Shown here: piece after piece, positions 1 through 11,907 of the stretch | Position numbering within the stretch: the stretch's first letter is position 1 | Layout: each line of letters starts with the position of its first letter | Origin: Chondrosia reniformis | Lineage: Eukaryota; Porifera; Demospongiae; Chondrillida; Chondrillidae | Direction: 5' to 3' | Length of the DNA: 64,000 bases | NCBI GenBank assembly: GCA_947172415.1 | Contig: OX359191.1 | Location: 1 to 64,000 of the forward strand | The notes under the pieces: generated by a model | What the model saw: only the letters and a program-made list of their open reading frames with translations | What the model was told of the DNA's origin: nothing | The model's database searches: none | Made by a program: the position numbers and the translations under genes

Positions 1-2229
1 AACCCTAACCCTAACCCTAACCCTAACCCTAACCCTAACCCTAACCCTAACCCTAACCCTAACCCTAACCCTAACCCTAACCCTAACCCTAACCCTAACC
101 CTAACCCTAACCCTAACCCTAACCCTAACCCTAACCCTAACCCTAACCCTAACCCTAACCCTAACCCTAACCCTAACCCTAACCCTAACCCTAACCCTAA
201 CCCTAACCCTAACCCTAACCCTAACCCCTAACCCTAACCCTAACCCTAACCCTAACCCTAACCCTAACCCTAACCCTAACCCTAACCCTAACCCTAACCC
301 TAACCCTAACCCTAACCCTAACCCTAACCCTAACCCTAACCCTAACCCTAACCCTAACCCTAACCCTAACCCTAACCCTAACCCTAACCCTAACCCTAAC
401 CCTAACCCTAACCCTAACCCTAACCCTAACCCTAACCCTAACCCTAACCCTAACCCTAACCCTAACCCTAACCCTAACCCTAACCCTAACCCTAACCCTA
501 ACCCTAACCCTAACCCTAACCCTAACCCTAACCCTAACCCTAACCCTAACCCTAACCCTAACCCTAACCCTAACCCTAACCCTAACCCTAACCCTAACCC
601 TAACCCTAACCCTAACCCTAACCCTAACCCTAACCCTAACCCTAACCCTAACCCTAACCCTAACCCTAACCCTAACCCTAACCCTAACCCTAACCCTAAC
701 CCTAACCCTAACCCTAACCCTAACCCTAACCCTAACCCTAACCCTAACCCTAACCCTAACCCTAACCCTAACCCTAACCCTAACCCTAACCCTAACCCTA
801 ACCCTAACCCTAACCCTAACCCTAACCCTAACCCTAACCCTAACCCTAACCCTAACCCTAACCCTAACCCTAACCCTAACCCTAACCCTAACCCTAACCC
901 TAACCCTAACCCTAACCCTAACCCTAACCCTAACCCTAACCCTAACCCTAACCCTAACCCTAACCCTAACCCTAACCCTAACCCTAACCCTAACCCTAAC
1001 CCTAACCCTAACCCTAACCCTAACCCTAACCCTAACCCTAACCCTAACCCTAACCCTAACCCTAACCCTAACCCTAACCCTAACCCTAACCCTAACCCTA
1101 ACCCTAACCCTAACCCTAACCCTAACCCTAACCCTAACCCTAACCCTAACCCTAACCCTAACCCTAACCCTAACCCTAACCCTAACCCTAACCCTAACCC
1201 TAACCCTAACCCTAACCCTAACCCTAACCCTAACCCTAACCCTAACCCTAACCCTAACCCTAACCCTAACCCTAACCCTAACCCTAACCCTAACCCTAAC
1301 CCTAACCCTAACCCTAACCCTAACCCTAACCCTAACCCTAACCCTAACCCTAACCCTAACCCTAACCCTAACCCTAACCCTAACCCTAACCCTAACCCTA
1401 ACCCTAACCCTAACCCTAACCCTAACCCTAACCCTAACCCTAACCCTAACCCTAACCCTAACCCTAACCCTAACCCTAACCCTAACCCTAACCCTAACCC
1501 TAACCCTAACCCTAACCCTAACCCTAACCCTAACCCTAACCCTAACCCTAACCCTAACCCTAACCCTAACCCTAACCCTAACCCTAACCCTAACCCTAAC
1601 CCTAACCCTAACCCTAACCCTAACCCTAACCCTAACCCTAACCCTAACCCTAACCCTAACCCTAACCCTAACCCTAACCCTAACCCTAACCCTAACCCTA
1701 ACCCTAACCCTAACCCTAACCCTAACCCTAACCCTAACCCTAACCCTAACCCTAACCCTAACCCTAACCCTAACCCTAACCCTAACCCTAACCCTAACCC
1801 TAACCCTAACCCTAACCCTAACCCTAACCCTAACCCTAACCCTAACCCTAACCCTAACCCTAACCCTAACCCTAACCCTAACCCTAACCCTAACCCTAAC
1901 CCTAACCCTAACCCTAACCCTAACCCTAACCCTAACCCTAACCCTAACCCTAACCCTAACCCTAACCCTAACCCTAACCCTAACCCTAACCCTAACCCTA
2001 ACCCTAACCCTAACCCTAACCCTAACCCTAACCCTAACCCTAACCCTAACCCTAACCCTAACCCTAACCCTAACCCTAACCCTAACCCTAACCCTAACCC
2101 TAACCCTAACCCTAACCCTAACCCTAACCCTAACCCTAACCCTAACCCTAACCCTAACCCTAACCCTAACCCTAACCCTAACCCTAACCCTAACCCTAAC
2201 CCTAACCCTAACCCTAACCCTAACCCTAA
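1..2229. repeat. Telomere, (CCCTAA)n
   Basis: Uninterrupted hexamer CCCTAA reads into the chromosome, so the G-rich strand TTAGGG runs outward, which is the ancestral animal telomere repeat. About 370 units are present. The only irregularity I can see is one extra C near 225-228 (CCCCTAA). The array ends abruptly at TAATTAATCC with no belt of degenerate variant repeats. Confidence 0.99.
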
Positions 2230-3377
2230 TTAATCCTGAATTTTAAACGGTAATAGTACAAATAATTAACCCTTTCTAATCCTTTTATACCTTTACTTGT
2301 TTTTAAAATTAAGTACAAATGAAAAACATAATAATTAGTTTGAGGCCAAATTTATCCCAATAATGTAAAAAAATTAGTAAATCAACCCAAATCTATCGAT
2401 CTATAGAATTTAGGGTTGCTAAAAAATCATAATCAAGGCAAATATTGTGGATTATAGTTGCTATAACTTACATTTAACAAGCTCCAGCTGCCGTTCACAC
2501 CTCTCCTTTCTTTAGTTCCCGCCATTCTCGTGACTACTTCTGTTGCGCAATCCCCACACGGAAGTGATATATAATATATATATATACGTACTTATTATTT
2601 TAAAGGAATCGTAGAATTAAACGTTCTTTTTACAAATAAGATCGATGAATTACGTATATTTAGCTTGGTTAGGCCTGTACTAGAAACGATACGTTCATCG
2701 GAATGGAAATACTTCAACACGGCCTTTATCGATACCCTTTTATGTCCTCTTCCGAGTAGGCCACCTTGGAAAGCATGTTTCTTTGGATAGAAAAGGGTAA
2801 CGAGTCTAATATTCCTGTCACGCCCGTACCAAGCATTGAATTATGGATATATAATGTAATACTGTTCCTAGTCATTGTTTGCTGCAGTTATAACATGCAT
2901 TCCTAGCAAAATATCTAACCGCAACAATACTTAAAGTATAGGCTTGAACAGGGCTCCTGTTCAAAACTGCGGTAAATTCAAAATTCCAAAAACACCCCAT
3001 GTGTTTTATGCCTTTCCCAAAGCTATACACTTCTAGTTTTTTAGCTCATCATTCTTACTCCAAAAGTATGCCCAATAAAGTTTATTTGGAGTCGATACGA
3101 CTTCCACAAGTAAAGATATACTTTTCGAAATTTTCCAATTTTTAGGTCTCAACTAAGAGCTAAAAGAACACCACTAACAGAAAAAAGAGAGCTTTAAATT
3201 TCCTCAATCACTAAGGAACACTTGTCACTAGCTTTAAACTACATGCTCAATTAATTGTTCCTGCATACGCTATACAAAAGTTCAATAAAATATAAATGAA
3301 TAACTTAATTCCTAAACCGCAAATACCCACGCAAATTAGCAATAGAAGTAAACCATAACATTTCATATAGACTAAAA
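2230..3377. other. Subtelomeric AT-rich DNA without recognised genes
   Basis: Unique, AT-rich sequence between the telomere and the satellite. It has many stops in all frames, a short TATATA run near 2570-2585 and no convincing open frame or RNA gene. Confidence 0.7.
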
Positions 3378-6360
3378 TTTTTGCTACATCCCTCCCCCCA
3401 CTCCCGTGAGGAAGGGATGTAGCAGGGCAAAATGGGCATCAATCGAAAGCTCTCGAGGAGCTCTTTCCAATGATGCCCATTTTGAAGGGGTGGCATGGGT
3501 GCCAAATAGGCACGGGTGTGATTTGTGGGCCCCTGGCATAGCTGAACAGGGGGTCTTCCATTCCGAGGGGCTCAAAAAAATTGACAGGCTCCACAAAATG
3601 GACCTAGGACTTGAAATGGTTGAGTCCTGATCCAAACGATGGACTGACAAGGTTTCAGCATGCTAGCGTGGGGGAGTTTCTCAGGAAAATGTTTCCACTA
3701 ATTGCCTTTTCTTGGCGAGCCGGTATATCTTTTTTGCTACATCCCTCCCCCCACTCCCGTGAGGAAGGGATGTAGCAGGGCAAAATGGGCATCAATCGAA
3801 AGCTCTCGAGGAGCTCTTTCCAATGATGCCCATTTTGAAGGGGTGGCATGGGTGCCAAATAGGCACGGGTGTGATTTGTGGGCCCCTGGCATAGCTGAAC
3901 AGGGGGTCTTCCATTCCGAGGGGCTCAAAAAAATTGACAGGCTCCACAAAATGGACCTAGGACTTGAAATGGTTGAGTCCTGATCCAAACGATGGACTGA
4001 CAAGGTTTCAGCATGCTAGCGTGGGGGAGTTTCTCAGGAAAATGTTTCCACTAATTGCCTTTTCTTGGCGAGCCGGTATATCTTTTTTGCTACATCCCTC
4101 CCCCCACTCCCGTGAGGAAGGGATGTAGCAGGGCAAAATGGGCATCAATCGAAAGCTCTCGAGGAGCTCTTTCCAATGATGCCCATTTTGAAGGGGTGGC
4201 ATGGGTGCCAAATAGGCACGGGTGTGATTTGTGGGCCCCTGGCATAGCTGAACAGGGGGTCTTCCATTCCGAGGGGCTCAAAAAAATTGACAGGCTCCAC
4301 AAAATGGACCTAGGACTTGAAATGGTTGAGTCCTGATCCAAACGATGGACTGACAAGGTTTCAGCATGCTAGCGTGGGGGAGTTTCTCAGGAAAATGTTT
4401 CCACTAATTGCCTTTTCTTGGCGAGCCTGTATATCTTTTTTGCTACATCCCTCCCCCCACTCCCGTGAGGAAGGGATGTAGCAGGGCAAAATGGGCATCA
4501 ATCGAAAGCTCTCGAGGAGCTCTTTCCAATGATGCCCATTTTGAAGGGGTGGCATGGGTGCCAAATAGGCACGGGTGTGATTTGTGGGCCCCTGGCATAG
4601 CTGAACAGGGGGTCTTCCATTCCGAGGGGCTCAAAAAAATTGACAGGCTCCACAAAATGGACCTAGGACTTGAAATGGTTGAGTCCTGATCCAAACGATG
4701 GACTGACAAGGTTTCAGCATGCTAGCGTGGGGGAGTTTCTCAGGAAAATGTTTCCACTAATTGCCTTTTCTTGGCGAGCCGGTATATCTTTTTTGCTACA
4801 TCCCTCCCCCCACTCCCGTGAGGAAGGGATGTAGCAGGGCAAAATGGGCATCAATCGAAAGCTCTCGAGGAGCTCTTTCCAATGATGCCCATTTTGAAGG
4901 GGTGGCATGGGTGCCAAATAGGCACGGGTGTGATTTGTGGGCCCCTGGCATAGCTGAACAGGGGGTCTTCCATTCCGAGGGGCTCAAAAAAATTGACAGG
5001 CTCCACAAAATGGACCTAGGACTTGAAATGGTTGAGTCCTGATCCAAACGATGGACTGACAAGGTTTCAGCATGCTAGCGTGGGGGAGTTTCTCAGGAAA
5101 ATGTTTCCACTAATTGCCTTTTCTTGGCGAGCCTGTATATCTTTTTTGCTACATCCCTCCCCCCACTCCCGTGAGGAAGGGATGTAGCAGGGCAAAATGG
5201 GCATCAATCGAAAGCTCTCGAGGAGCTCTTTCCAATGATGCCCATTTTGAAGGGGTGGCATGGGTGCCAAATAGGCACGGGTGTGATTTGTGGGCCCCTG
5301 GCATAGCTGAACAGGGGGTCTTCCATTCCGAGGGGCTCAAAAAAATTGACAGGCTCCACAAAATGGACCTAGGACTTGAAATGGTTGAGTCCTGATCCAA
5401 ACGATGGACTGACAAGGTTTCAGCATGCTAGCGTGGGGGAGTTTCTCAGGAAAATGTTTCCACTAATTGCCTTTTCTTGGCGAGCCTGTATATCTTTTTT
5501 GCTACATCCCTCCCCCCACTCCCGTGAGGAAGGGATGTAGCAGGGCAAAATGGGCATCAATCGAAAGCTCTCGAGGAGCTCTTTCCAATGATGCCCATTT
5601 TGAAGGGGTGGCATGGGTGCCAAATAGGCACGGGTGTGATTTGTGGGCCCCTGGCATAGCTGAACAGGGGGTCTTCCATTCCGAGGGGCTCAAAAAAATT
5701 GACAGGCTCCACAAAATGGACCTAGGACTTGAAATGGTTGAGTCCTGATCCAAACGATGGACTGACAAGGTTTCAGCATGCTAGCGTGGGGGAGTTTCTC
5801 AGGAAAATGTTTCCACTAATTGCCTTTTCTTGGCGAGCCTGTATATCTTTTTTGCTACATCCCTCCCCCCACTCCCGTGAGGAAGGGATGTAGCAGGGCA
5901 AAATGGGCATCAATCGAAAGCTCTCGAGGAGCTCTTTCCAATGATGCCCATTTTGAAGGGGTGGCATGGGTGCCAAATAGGCACGGGTGTGATTTGTGGG
6001 CCCCTGGCATAGCTGAACAGGGGGTCTTCCATTCCGAGGGGCTCAAAAAAATTGACAGGCTCCACAAAATGGACCTAGGACTTGAAATGGTTGAGTCCTG
6101 ATCCAAACGATGGACTGACAAGGTTTCAGCATGCTAGCGTGGGGGAGTTTCTCAGGAAAATGTTTCCACTAATTGCCTTTTCTTGGCGAGCCTGTATATC
6201 TTTTTTGCTACATCCCTCCCCCCACTCCCGTGAGGAAGGGATGTAGCAGGGCAAAATGGGCATCAATCGAAAGCTCTCGAGGAGCTCTTTCCAATGATGC
6301 CCATTTTGAAGGGGTGGCATGGGTGCCAAATAGGCACGGGTGTGATTTGTGGGCCCCTGG
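3378..6360. repeat. 353-bp subtelomeric tandem satellite, about 8.5 copies
   Basis: The unit beginning GCTACATCCCTCCCCCC recurs at 3383, 3736, 4089, 4442, 4795, 5148, 5501, 5854 and 6207 with almost perfect identity; the last copy breaks off at CCCCTGGC near 6360. One visible variant site (GAGCCGGTAT or GAGCCTGTAT at each unit's end) reads G,G,T,G,T,T,T,T from telomere inward. Each unit holds four perfect inverted repeats. The period is not a multiple of three, and open frames on both strands simply recur, so I read no gene here. Confidence 0.97.
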
Positions 6361-7199
6361 CTTTTTTTAATGATTAATATGTATGTCCGTCCTGTTCATT
6401 GAATGGTTTTGGTACAAAAATTTAATATACAGCCAATATTTCACTTTTACTTTATGTGTAAGACGTGGGTTTGTGTGCTAAGCCTGCTTTAATTGTTCAA
6501 TGGTTGCATTTGGCCGATTATAACTTAATGTAGCCTATGTATCTGAAATGCGTAGTTTGTTTGCAATTGCATCATTCTTTCGACGTTTTTCAAGAGTCTT
6601 CTATTATTTCACAAGTATCAATAGTGTTTCTCAGTTATGTCTGGTTAGTTTCTTGAGCAGGTTTAGTTTATTTTTCATTAGGGCGATTGTAATGGTAATA
6701 TACGCAGTATCCGAGAAAATCCAAGACACGTTGTAATTTTATTATATAATTAGTGTCATTTCAACTGCTATTTTACAGACATAAAACTACAAAATTAATA
6801 AGCTGGAGCTGTATATAATAGTCCTATGTAAATGTTTGGCCTCTTGCGTACTGAAAAACAGATAAGTTAATGGCTAAATACTTTTAAGTCACTTCCGGAT
6901 TTTAGATACGGAACACCATGTTTTTATCGCCCGCACATCCATTTTTGCAATGCATATACGAAGCCATAATAATTATTAGTATATTTACAATAAAAAAATT
7001 AAATTAATAATAGTTCATCCTTAGCTGTTTAGCCACAAAACCTAAATTGAAAAAAGAATGAATGTTAATAAATATATACATAAGTAATTACATAAAATTT
7101 AAATTAATAATAGCTCATCCTTAGCTGTTTGGCCACAAAACCTAAATTGAAAAAAGAATGTATGTTAATAAATATATACATAAGTAATTACATATTAAC
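6361..7199. other. AT-rich spacer between satellite and recombinase locus
   Basis: Low-complexity AT-rich DNA with no convincing gene. A short open stretch at 6548-6736 has no recognisable protein features. The interval includes the 100-bp duplication listed separately. Confidence 0.6.
7000..7196. repeat. Direct tandem duplication, 100-bp period, two copies
   Basis: The block TTAATAATAGTTCATCC...AAGTAATTACATA at about 7000-7099 is repeated at 7100-7196 with only a few substitutions (for example TAGTTCATCC versus TAGCTCATCC, GTTTAGCC versus GTTTGGCC). It lies just left of the recombinase locus and could be an old end of that element, but nothing shows this directly. Confidence 0.85.
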
Positions 7200-7215
7200 A
7201 AACCAACAATGTAGG

Positions 7216-8092
7216 AATACAACAGTGCTGCGACAAGCTTCGTGCTCTGGAGGCTTTAGTCACAAGACATAGCCCTATAGATGGGGACTATGAGGCTGTC
7301 TTCTTATTGCTTTGTCAAGCTGAACAGCTTTTCCTTGGTAAGTCTTGGAGTGATTTTATTAAAATGGAAGGGACAATCACAGTAGTCTTCCCTCTTCCAG
7401 GGTCACCCCAGGATGTGACTCAACCATACCAGGCTGTAACTCAACCACCCGAGGATGTGACTCAACCACCCGAGGATGTGACTCAACCACCCGAGGATGT
7501 GACTCAACCACCCGAGGATGTGACTCAACCACCCGAGGATGTGACTCAACCACCCGAGGATGTGACTCAACCACCCCAGGCAGTAAGTCAGTTATCCTCC
7601 ACATGTACTCATTTGGAGACCCCCCAGGCCATCCTGAGCCCATCACCTGAAAGATCGTCCTGTCCTACAAGGACAGTCTATGAGTACCGGGCAAACTGGT
7701 ACAGGACGGAGCAGCACCCTGGGGTGTGCTCCTTCGAAGGACTCCCTCACTCAACATCTGGATTAATTACGTATGGTGGGCCTTCTATTACAGCAGACAT
7801 CCTAAAATCAATCCTATCCTTCCCAAGGAACTAACCATACACTATGGAATACAATCCTTTTGGCTGCCTTACCTTTCAACCACTGCAGTTCACACCTGGG
7901 GAAAGTCTCATGTACTCATACAAGCCCTTGCATGGACTGTGCTTCCTCACAACCACGCTGCCTGGAGCCAAGCCACACTCCGGGACTCCATCTTCACCAA
8001 CTTTAGGGAGCATTGGGGCCAGAACTTTGACAGGGAAGTTCAGCTACCATGGCCAGAGCTTCTACATTCCAAAAGAAGGAGGACATAATTAA
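7216..8092 (+). pseudogene. Unidentified open gene fragment with DVTQPPE repeats, interrupted by a stop
   Basis: A coding-looking exon from about 7216 to 7337 (including CDKLRALEALVTRHSPIDG) ends at a donor GGTAAG. An acceptor TTCCAG near 7400 continues it into SPQDVTQP and six or seven DVTQPPE heptads encoded by a 21-bp repeat. The frame runs to TAA at 7832-7834, then reopens in the same frame nine bases later and runs to 8092, ending in YHGQSFYIPKEGG. Either the stop is a nonsense mutation in a decaying gene or an intron I cannot place skips it. I do not recognise the family. It lies 300 bp upstream of the recombinase and, like it, carries a short coding tandem repeat, so it may be a companion gene of the same element. 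Confidence 0.4.
7426..7580 (+). repeat. 21-bp coding minisatellite (DVTQPPE)
   Basis: GATGTGACTCAACCACCCGAG is repeated about seven times head to tail with essentially no divergence. The period is a multiple of three and the frame is kept throughout. Confidence 0.95.
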
Positions 8093-8403
8093 TTTTAGAC
8101 CAATGACTCAATAATAATAACTAGATAATTAAACCAATATTGTATTAGGATACAGTTAATCTGAATCTGAATGCTGTCTGGTCCCTTTACAATTAACACT
8201 GCTCCCATATTAATGAACTCATTGAAGCCCAACAGTGGAATTTGTCTGCTCAATCTTGTTAATTGACCAACAGCAGGGGCAAAATGCACCCATATAAGGA
8301 AATATTACATCAGAATAAATTTTATGCACGTTTCAGTATATAAATGAAAGTGTTAAACCAGACTCACCTTAACTTTTCACTTCTTCAAAGACAAAGGATT
8401 ACC

Positions 8404-11400
8404 ATGGATATTGCGCCAGAAGAGTATCAGGAGTTTCTAATGTTTAAAAGGATGAAAGAACAGGGACACAACACAAACCCACCAGCAGAACCATCATCTA
8501 AACCAGGTGAGACTCACCATCTAGGAGTCAAGCGGCCACCATCCATCCCAACTACAAGTCTCGTCCTAAGTCCTCCCCAACCCAAGGAGCCACAAGGTAC
8601 ATCCATCCCAGCCACAAATCTCGTCCTAAGTCCTCCCCAACCCAAGGAGCCACAAGGTACATCCATCCCAGCCACAAATCTCGTCCTAAGTCCTCCCCAA
8701 CCCAAGGAGCCACAAGGTACATCCATCCCAGCCACAAATCTCGTCCTAAGTCCTCCCCAACCCAAGGAGCCACAAGGTACATCCATCCCAGCCACAAATC
8801 TCATCCTAAGTCCTCCCCAACCCAAGGAGCCACAAGGTACATCCATCCCAGCCACAAGTCTCGTCCTAAGTCCTCCCCAACCCAAGGAGCCACAAGGTAC
8901 ATCCATCCCAGCCACAAGTCTCATCCTAAGTCCTCCCCAACCCAAGGAGCCACAAGGTACATCCATCCCAGCCACAAATCTCGTCCTAAGTCCTCCCCAA
9001 TACAAGGAGCCACAAGGTACATCCATCCCAGCCACAAGTCTCGTCCTAAGTCCTCCCCAACCCAAGGAGCCACAAGGTACATCCATCCCAGCCACAAATC
9101 TCGTCCTAAGTCCTCCCCAACCCAAGGAGCCACAAGGTACATCCATCCCAGCCACAAGTCTCGTCCTAAGTCCTCCCCAACCCAAGGAGCCACAAGGTAC
9201 ATCCATCCCAGCCACAAGTCTCGTCCTAAGTCCTCCCCAATACAAGGAGCCACAAGGTACATCCATCCCAGCCACAAATCTCGTCCTAAGTCCTCCCCAA
9301 CCCAAGGAGCCACAAGGTACATCCATCCCAGCCACAAATCTCGTCCTAAGTCCTCCCCAACCCAAGGAGCCACAAGGTACATATACTACAGCTACAGATT
9401 TACCTGAGTTAAATATTCAGCCTCCAGTAGTCAACAGACTATCATCTGCTTCATATCACTCTGATTCATCTTTTGATGATTCTGAGTCTGAGGATGATGA
9501 CGACAGTACCTATGAATACATGCTTCCCCCTGTAAAAAAAGGAAAACCAGGAAGAATGCCTAATTATCTTGACCTCAGTCAACACCCTCAATTGGCCAAG
9601 CAAATTAAAGCTACAGAAAGGTTCTTTCTAAGCAGCACAAATTTGAAAAGGGATGGAGACCGTATCCAGGAATCGACTTGGGAAAAGGTCAAATTACACA
9701 CTTTGAGTAAGTAATTGCTATGCAAGTCCTAATTAGGAAAAACATTATACTTCCTTATTTTGCACAGACTATCTACATTATGTTTCAGTTAATTTTAAGC
9801 AAGAACCCAGTCTAGAAGATACTAGGGATAGTAACATGCTGGAAAGTTTTGTTAACTCTTTAGAGGTTAGTAAACACTGATACATATATGTGTCTTACCA
9901 TGTCAAATGCTGAATACCATCCTACCACTTTGTAATTTTCCTCAACACCTCCCTTGCCAGTGTGATCCACCACCATTGCCCCAATCTTTGCTAATATCTC
10001 TCAATATAGGATAAGCACCTAATGGGAAGCACAATTGGGACGTACATTGACCATCTCTGCTACATTCTACGCTACTTAGCAGCAGAAGAAGACATTTCAT
10101 ATGACACACCCTTCTACAAAAGGCTTAAGAAAAAATCAGAATCCTTTAAGAAAGCATCTAGTTCCCTTACAGCTCATCAAAGCAGAGATGCTTTGAAGGC
10201 ACGGAGAATGTGGCTTGATTGGTAAGTTTCTAATTAGTGTATCTCTGTTGTTTGTAAATAACATAACAAAATTATATACTAATCTTTCTATTTAGGGATG
10301 AAATTTTACAGGTGGTGAAACAATGCAAAAATGCATATGCTAGTGAAGACTCTGGTATAAAGAAGGCTGTGCTAGGACAAAAATTTCTAGCACTACTATT
10401 CTATACAGACCTGCCTCCCAGGAGGTCAAAAGAGTACCAGTCCCTACATTTTATGGTAAGTATATTGTATTAAATTATCACTGTCTGACTCACCTAGGTC
10501 TGTCGTCACTTCCTCCCTGCAAACACAGGTACACAAGAAGCTTCCATCGCTGGGAAAGTATGCCACCAAGGCCAACATGCTCCATATAGATCTGGAGGGG
10601 GACCACGCCTTTCTCTACCTGTCAGATAACAAAACAAAGAAGTTTTACAATGATGACCTGGTCTCTCTGGATGATCACCCCCTACTTTTGCAACAATTAA
10701 AGGAACATATATTAAACAGGAAGGCTTACCTTTGTATCCCTCTTTGTGGTAAGTCAATTGATCAACAATCACTTCTGCATCTTTATTTCTGAATGTTCTT
10801 CTACATGCAGAGACCAGGTGGAAGTCCTTTTACTTCTGGCAGCTGGTCCACCTATATAAAGGGTATTTTTATCAATTCACGGGTCAAAATGTGGGGATCA
10901 ACACTATAAGGTCAAGTTTTGTTACTAATCTAGAGGAGATGGACTTATCGGAGAAACTTAAGACATCTTTAGCAAGGTCCATGAAGCACAATAGAAAAAC
11001 GGTAAGCTGACTACTTTAGTACCTGCTGAACGGAGTCACATTTATCTTATCACATATACATAGCAACTGTCAGAGTATGACAGACGAACAAGCATGGACA
11101 AGCAAAAGGAGGCACATGAATTTTCAAGAACCATGCTCCAAACAAGCTTATTAGGTGACTCCAACTGTGAGGGCTCACCAAAGAGGTCTGCTACAGCAGA
11201 CGACATCATAGAAAACACAACATTGGAACCTACCATTGGAGAACCTGTGGCTATCAAGACAGATGGATCCTTCGGGAAAGTGTACAGACTTCAAGGTGAA
11301 GACATCATCCTTTCTCCACTCAGGCACCACCTAGAAGAAAATGGCTACAAGTTTACAGCAGGACAGACAAGGAAAGTCAAGCTGGGACAAATTCTGTTCC

Positions 11401-11459
11401 CAATTGACTACACTTACGACAAAACAGCTAACTTATATTACATACGCTACAAATTTTAA
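8404..11459 (+). CDS. Tyrosine recombinase, Crypton-like, with proline-rich repeat N-terminus
   Basis: Seven exons: 8404-9706, 9789-9865, 10010-10221, 10296-10455, 10529-10748, 10811-11001 and 11064-11459. All introns are GT-AG, and the joined length is 2559 nt (852 codons plus stop) with the frame kept across six introns. The start is chosen at ACCATGG (MDIAPEEYQEF). Residues 40-330 are a 20-aa repeat (SLVLSPPQPKEPQGTSIPAT), followed by an acidic Ser/Asp patch and a basic stretch. Then comes a helical core-binding-like region (TYIDHLCYILRYLAAEEDI) and a catalytic half with YTDLPPRRSKEY (box I Arg), NKTKKF (Lys turn), NTIRSSF (box II, Asn where His is usual), RSMKHNRKT (His) and LSEYDRR (candidate nucleophile Tyr). 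These match the tyrosine recombinase layout seen in Crypton DNA transposons and relatives. No terminal repeats were found. It could be a live element or a domesticated gene. Confidence 0.72.
8540..9380 (+). repeat. 60-bp coding minisatellite, about 14 units
   Basis: The unit CCCAAGGAGCCACAAGGTAC plus 40 more bases repeats exactly every 60 bp. Substitutions are few and recur at the same sites (AAT/AGT giving Asn/Ser, GTC/ATC giving Val/Ile, CCC/TAC giving Pro/Tyr). It encodes the 20-aa repeat at the recombinase N-terminus. The antisense frame is also open, as a by-product of the period. Confidence 0.97.
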
Positions 11460-11907
11460 GTATTTTTCAAGTTTATAATGTGGTTTATTAAATGCGACTT
11501 TATACAGTGACTCCTTAAAATGATAAAAATTGCCCCCTGACCCTAATTATTTATTTATTTTAAATATTGTAAAAGTTTTAAATGAAATTCCAAGTGATAA
11601 ACATTTTTCGATTAATTTGTTTTTTCTAATGATCTCGACCCTAAATGTACATTATTGCATGTTTGTGTTGGGATTTTTATTCTTCAGATAACATGTGCTA
11701 ATTCTGCCAATGCCTTAACATTATACATTCAATACATGCTAAATGTCTACAATAAATGATTATTCTTCAAATGTTCTACAATAAAGTGCAGCAAAGATAT
11801 ACATACAACAGTTTATGGATAAGGGAACATGATTCAGGGACACAACAAACTTTGTTACAAACAAGTATAATAGTGACATTGTAATGATTGGTCTGGTGGA
11901 GAGTCTG
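11460..11907. other. Spacer between recombinase and LRP5/6 stop codons
   Basis: AT-rich convergent intergenic DNA. It presumably contains the 3' ends of both flanking transcripts; AATAAA occurs on both strands (for example AATAAA at about 11752 on + and TTTATT runs near 11555). No gene seen. Confidence 0.6.

Noticed and set aside
3305..6370. Recurrent 67-93-aa open frames on both strands in the subtelomeric array
   Set aside because: They repeat with the 353-bp satellite, overlap antisense, and the period is not a multiple of three; no protein features.
8514..9382. Minus-strand open frames of 283 and 153 aa
   Set aside because: By-products of the 60-bp coding repeat of the recombinase on the plus strand.
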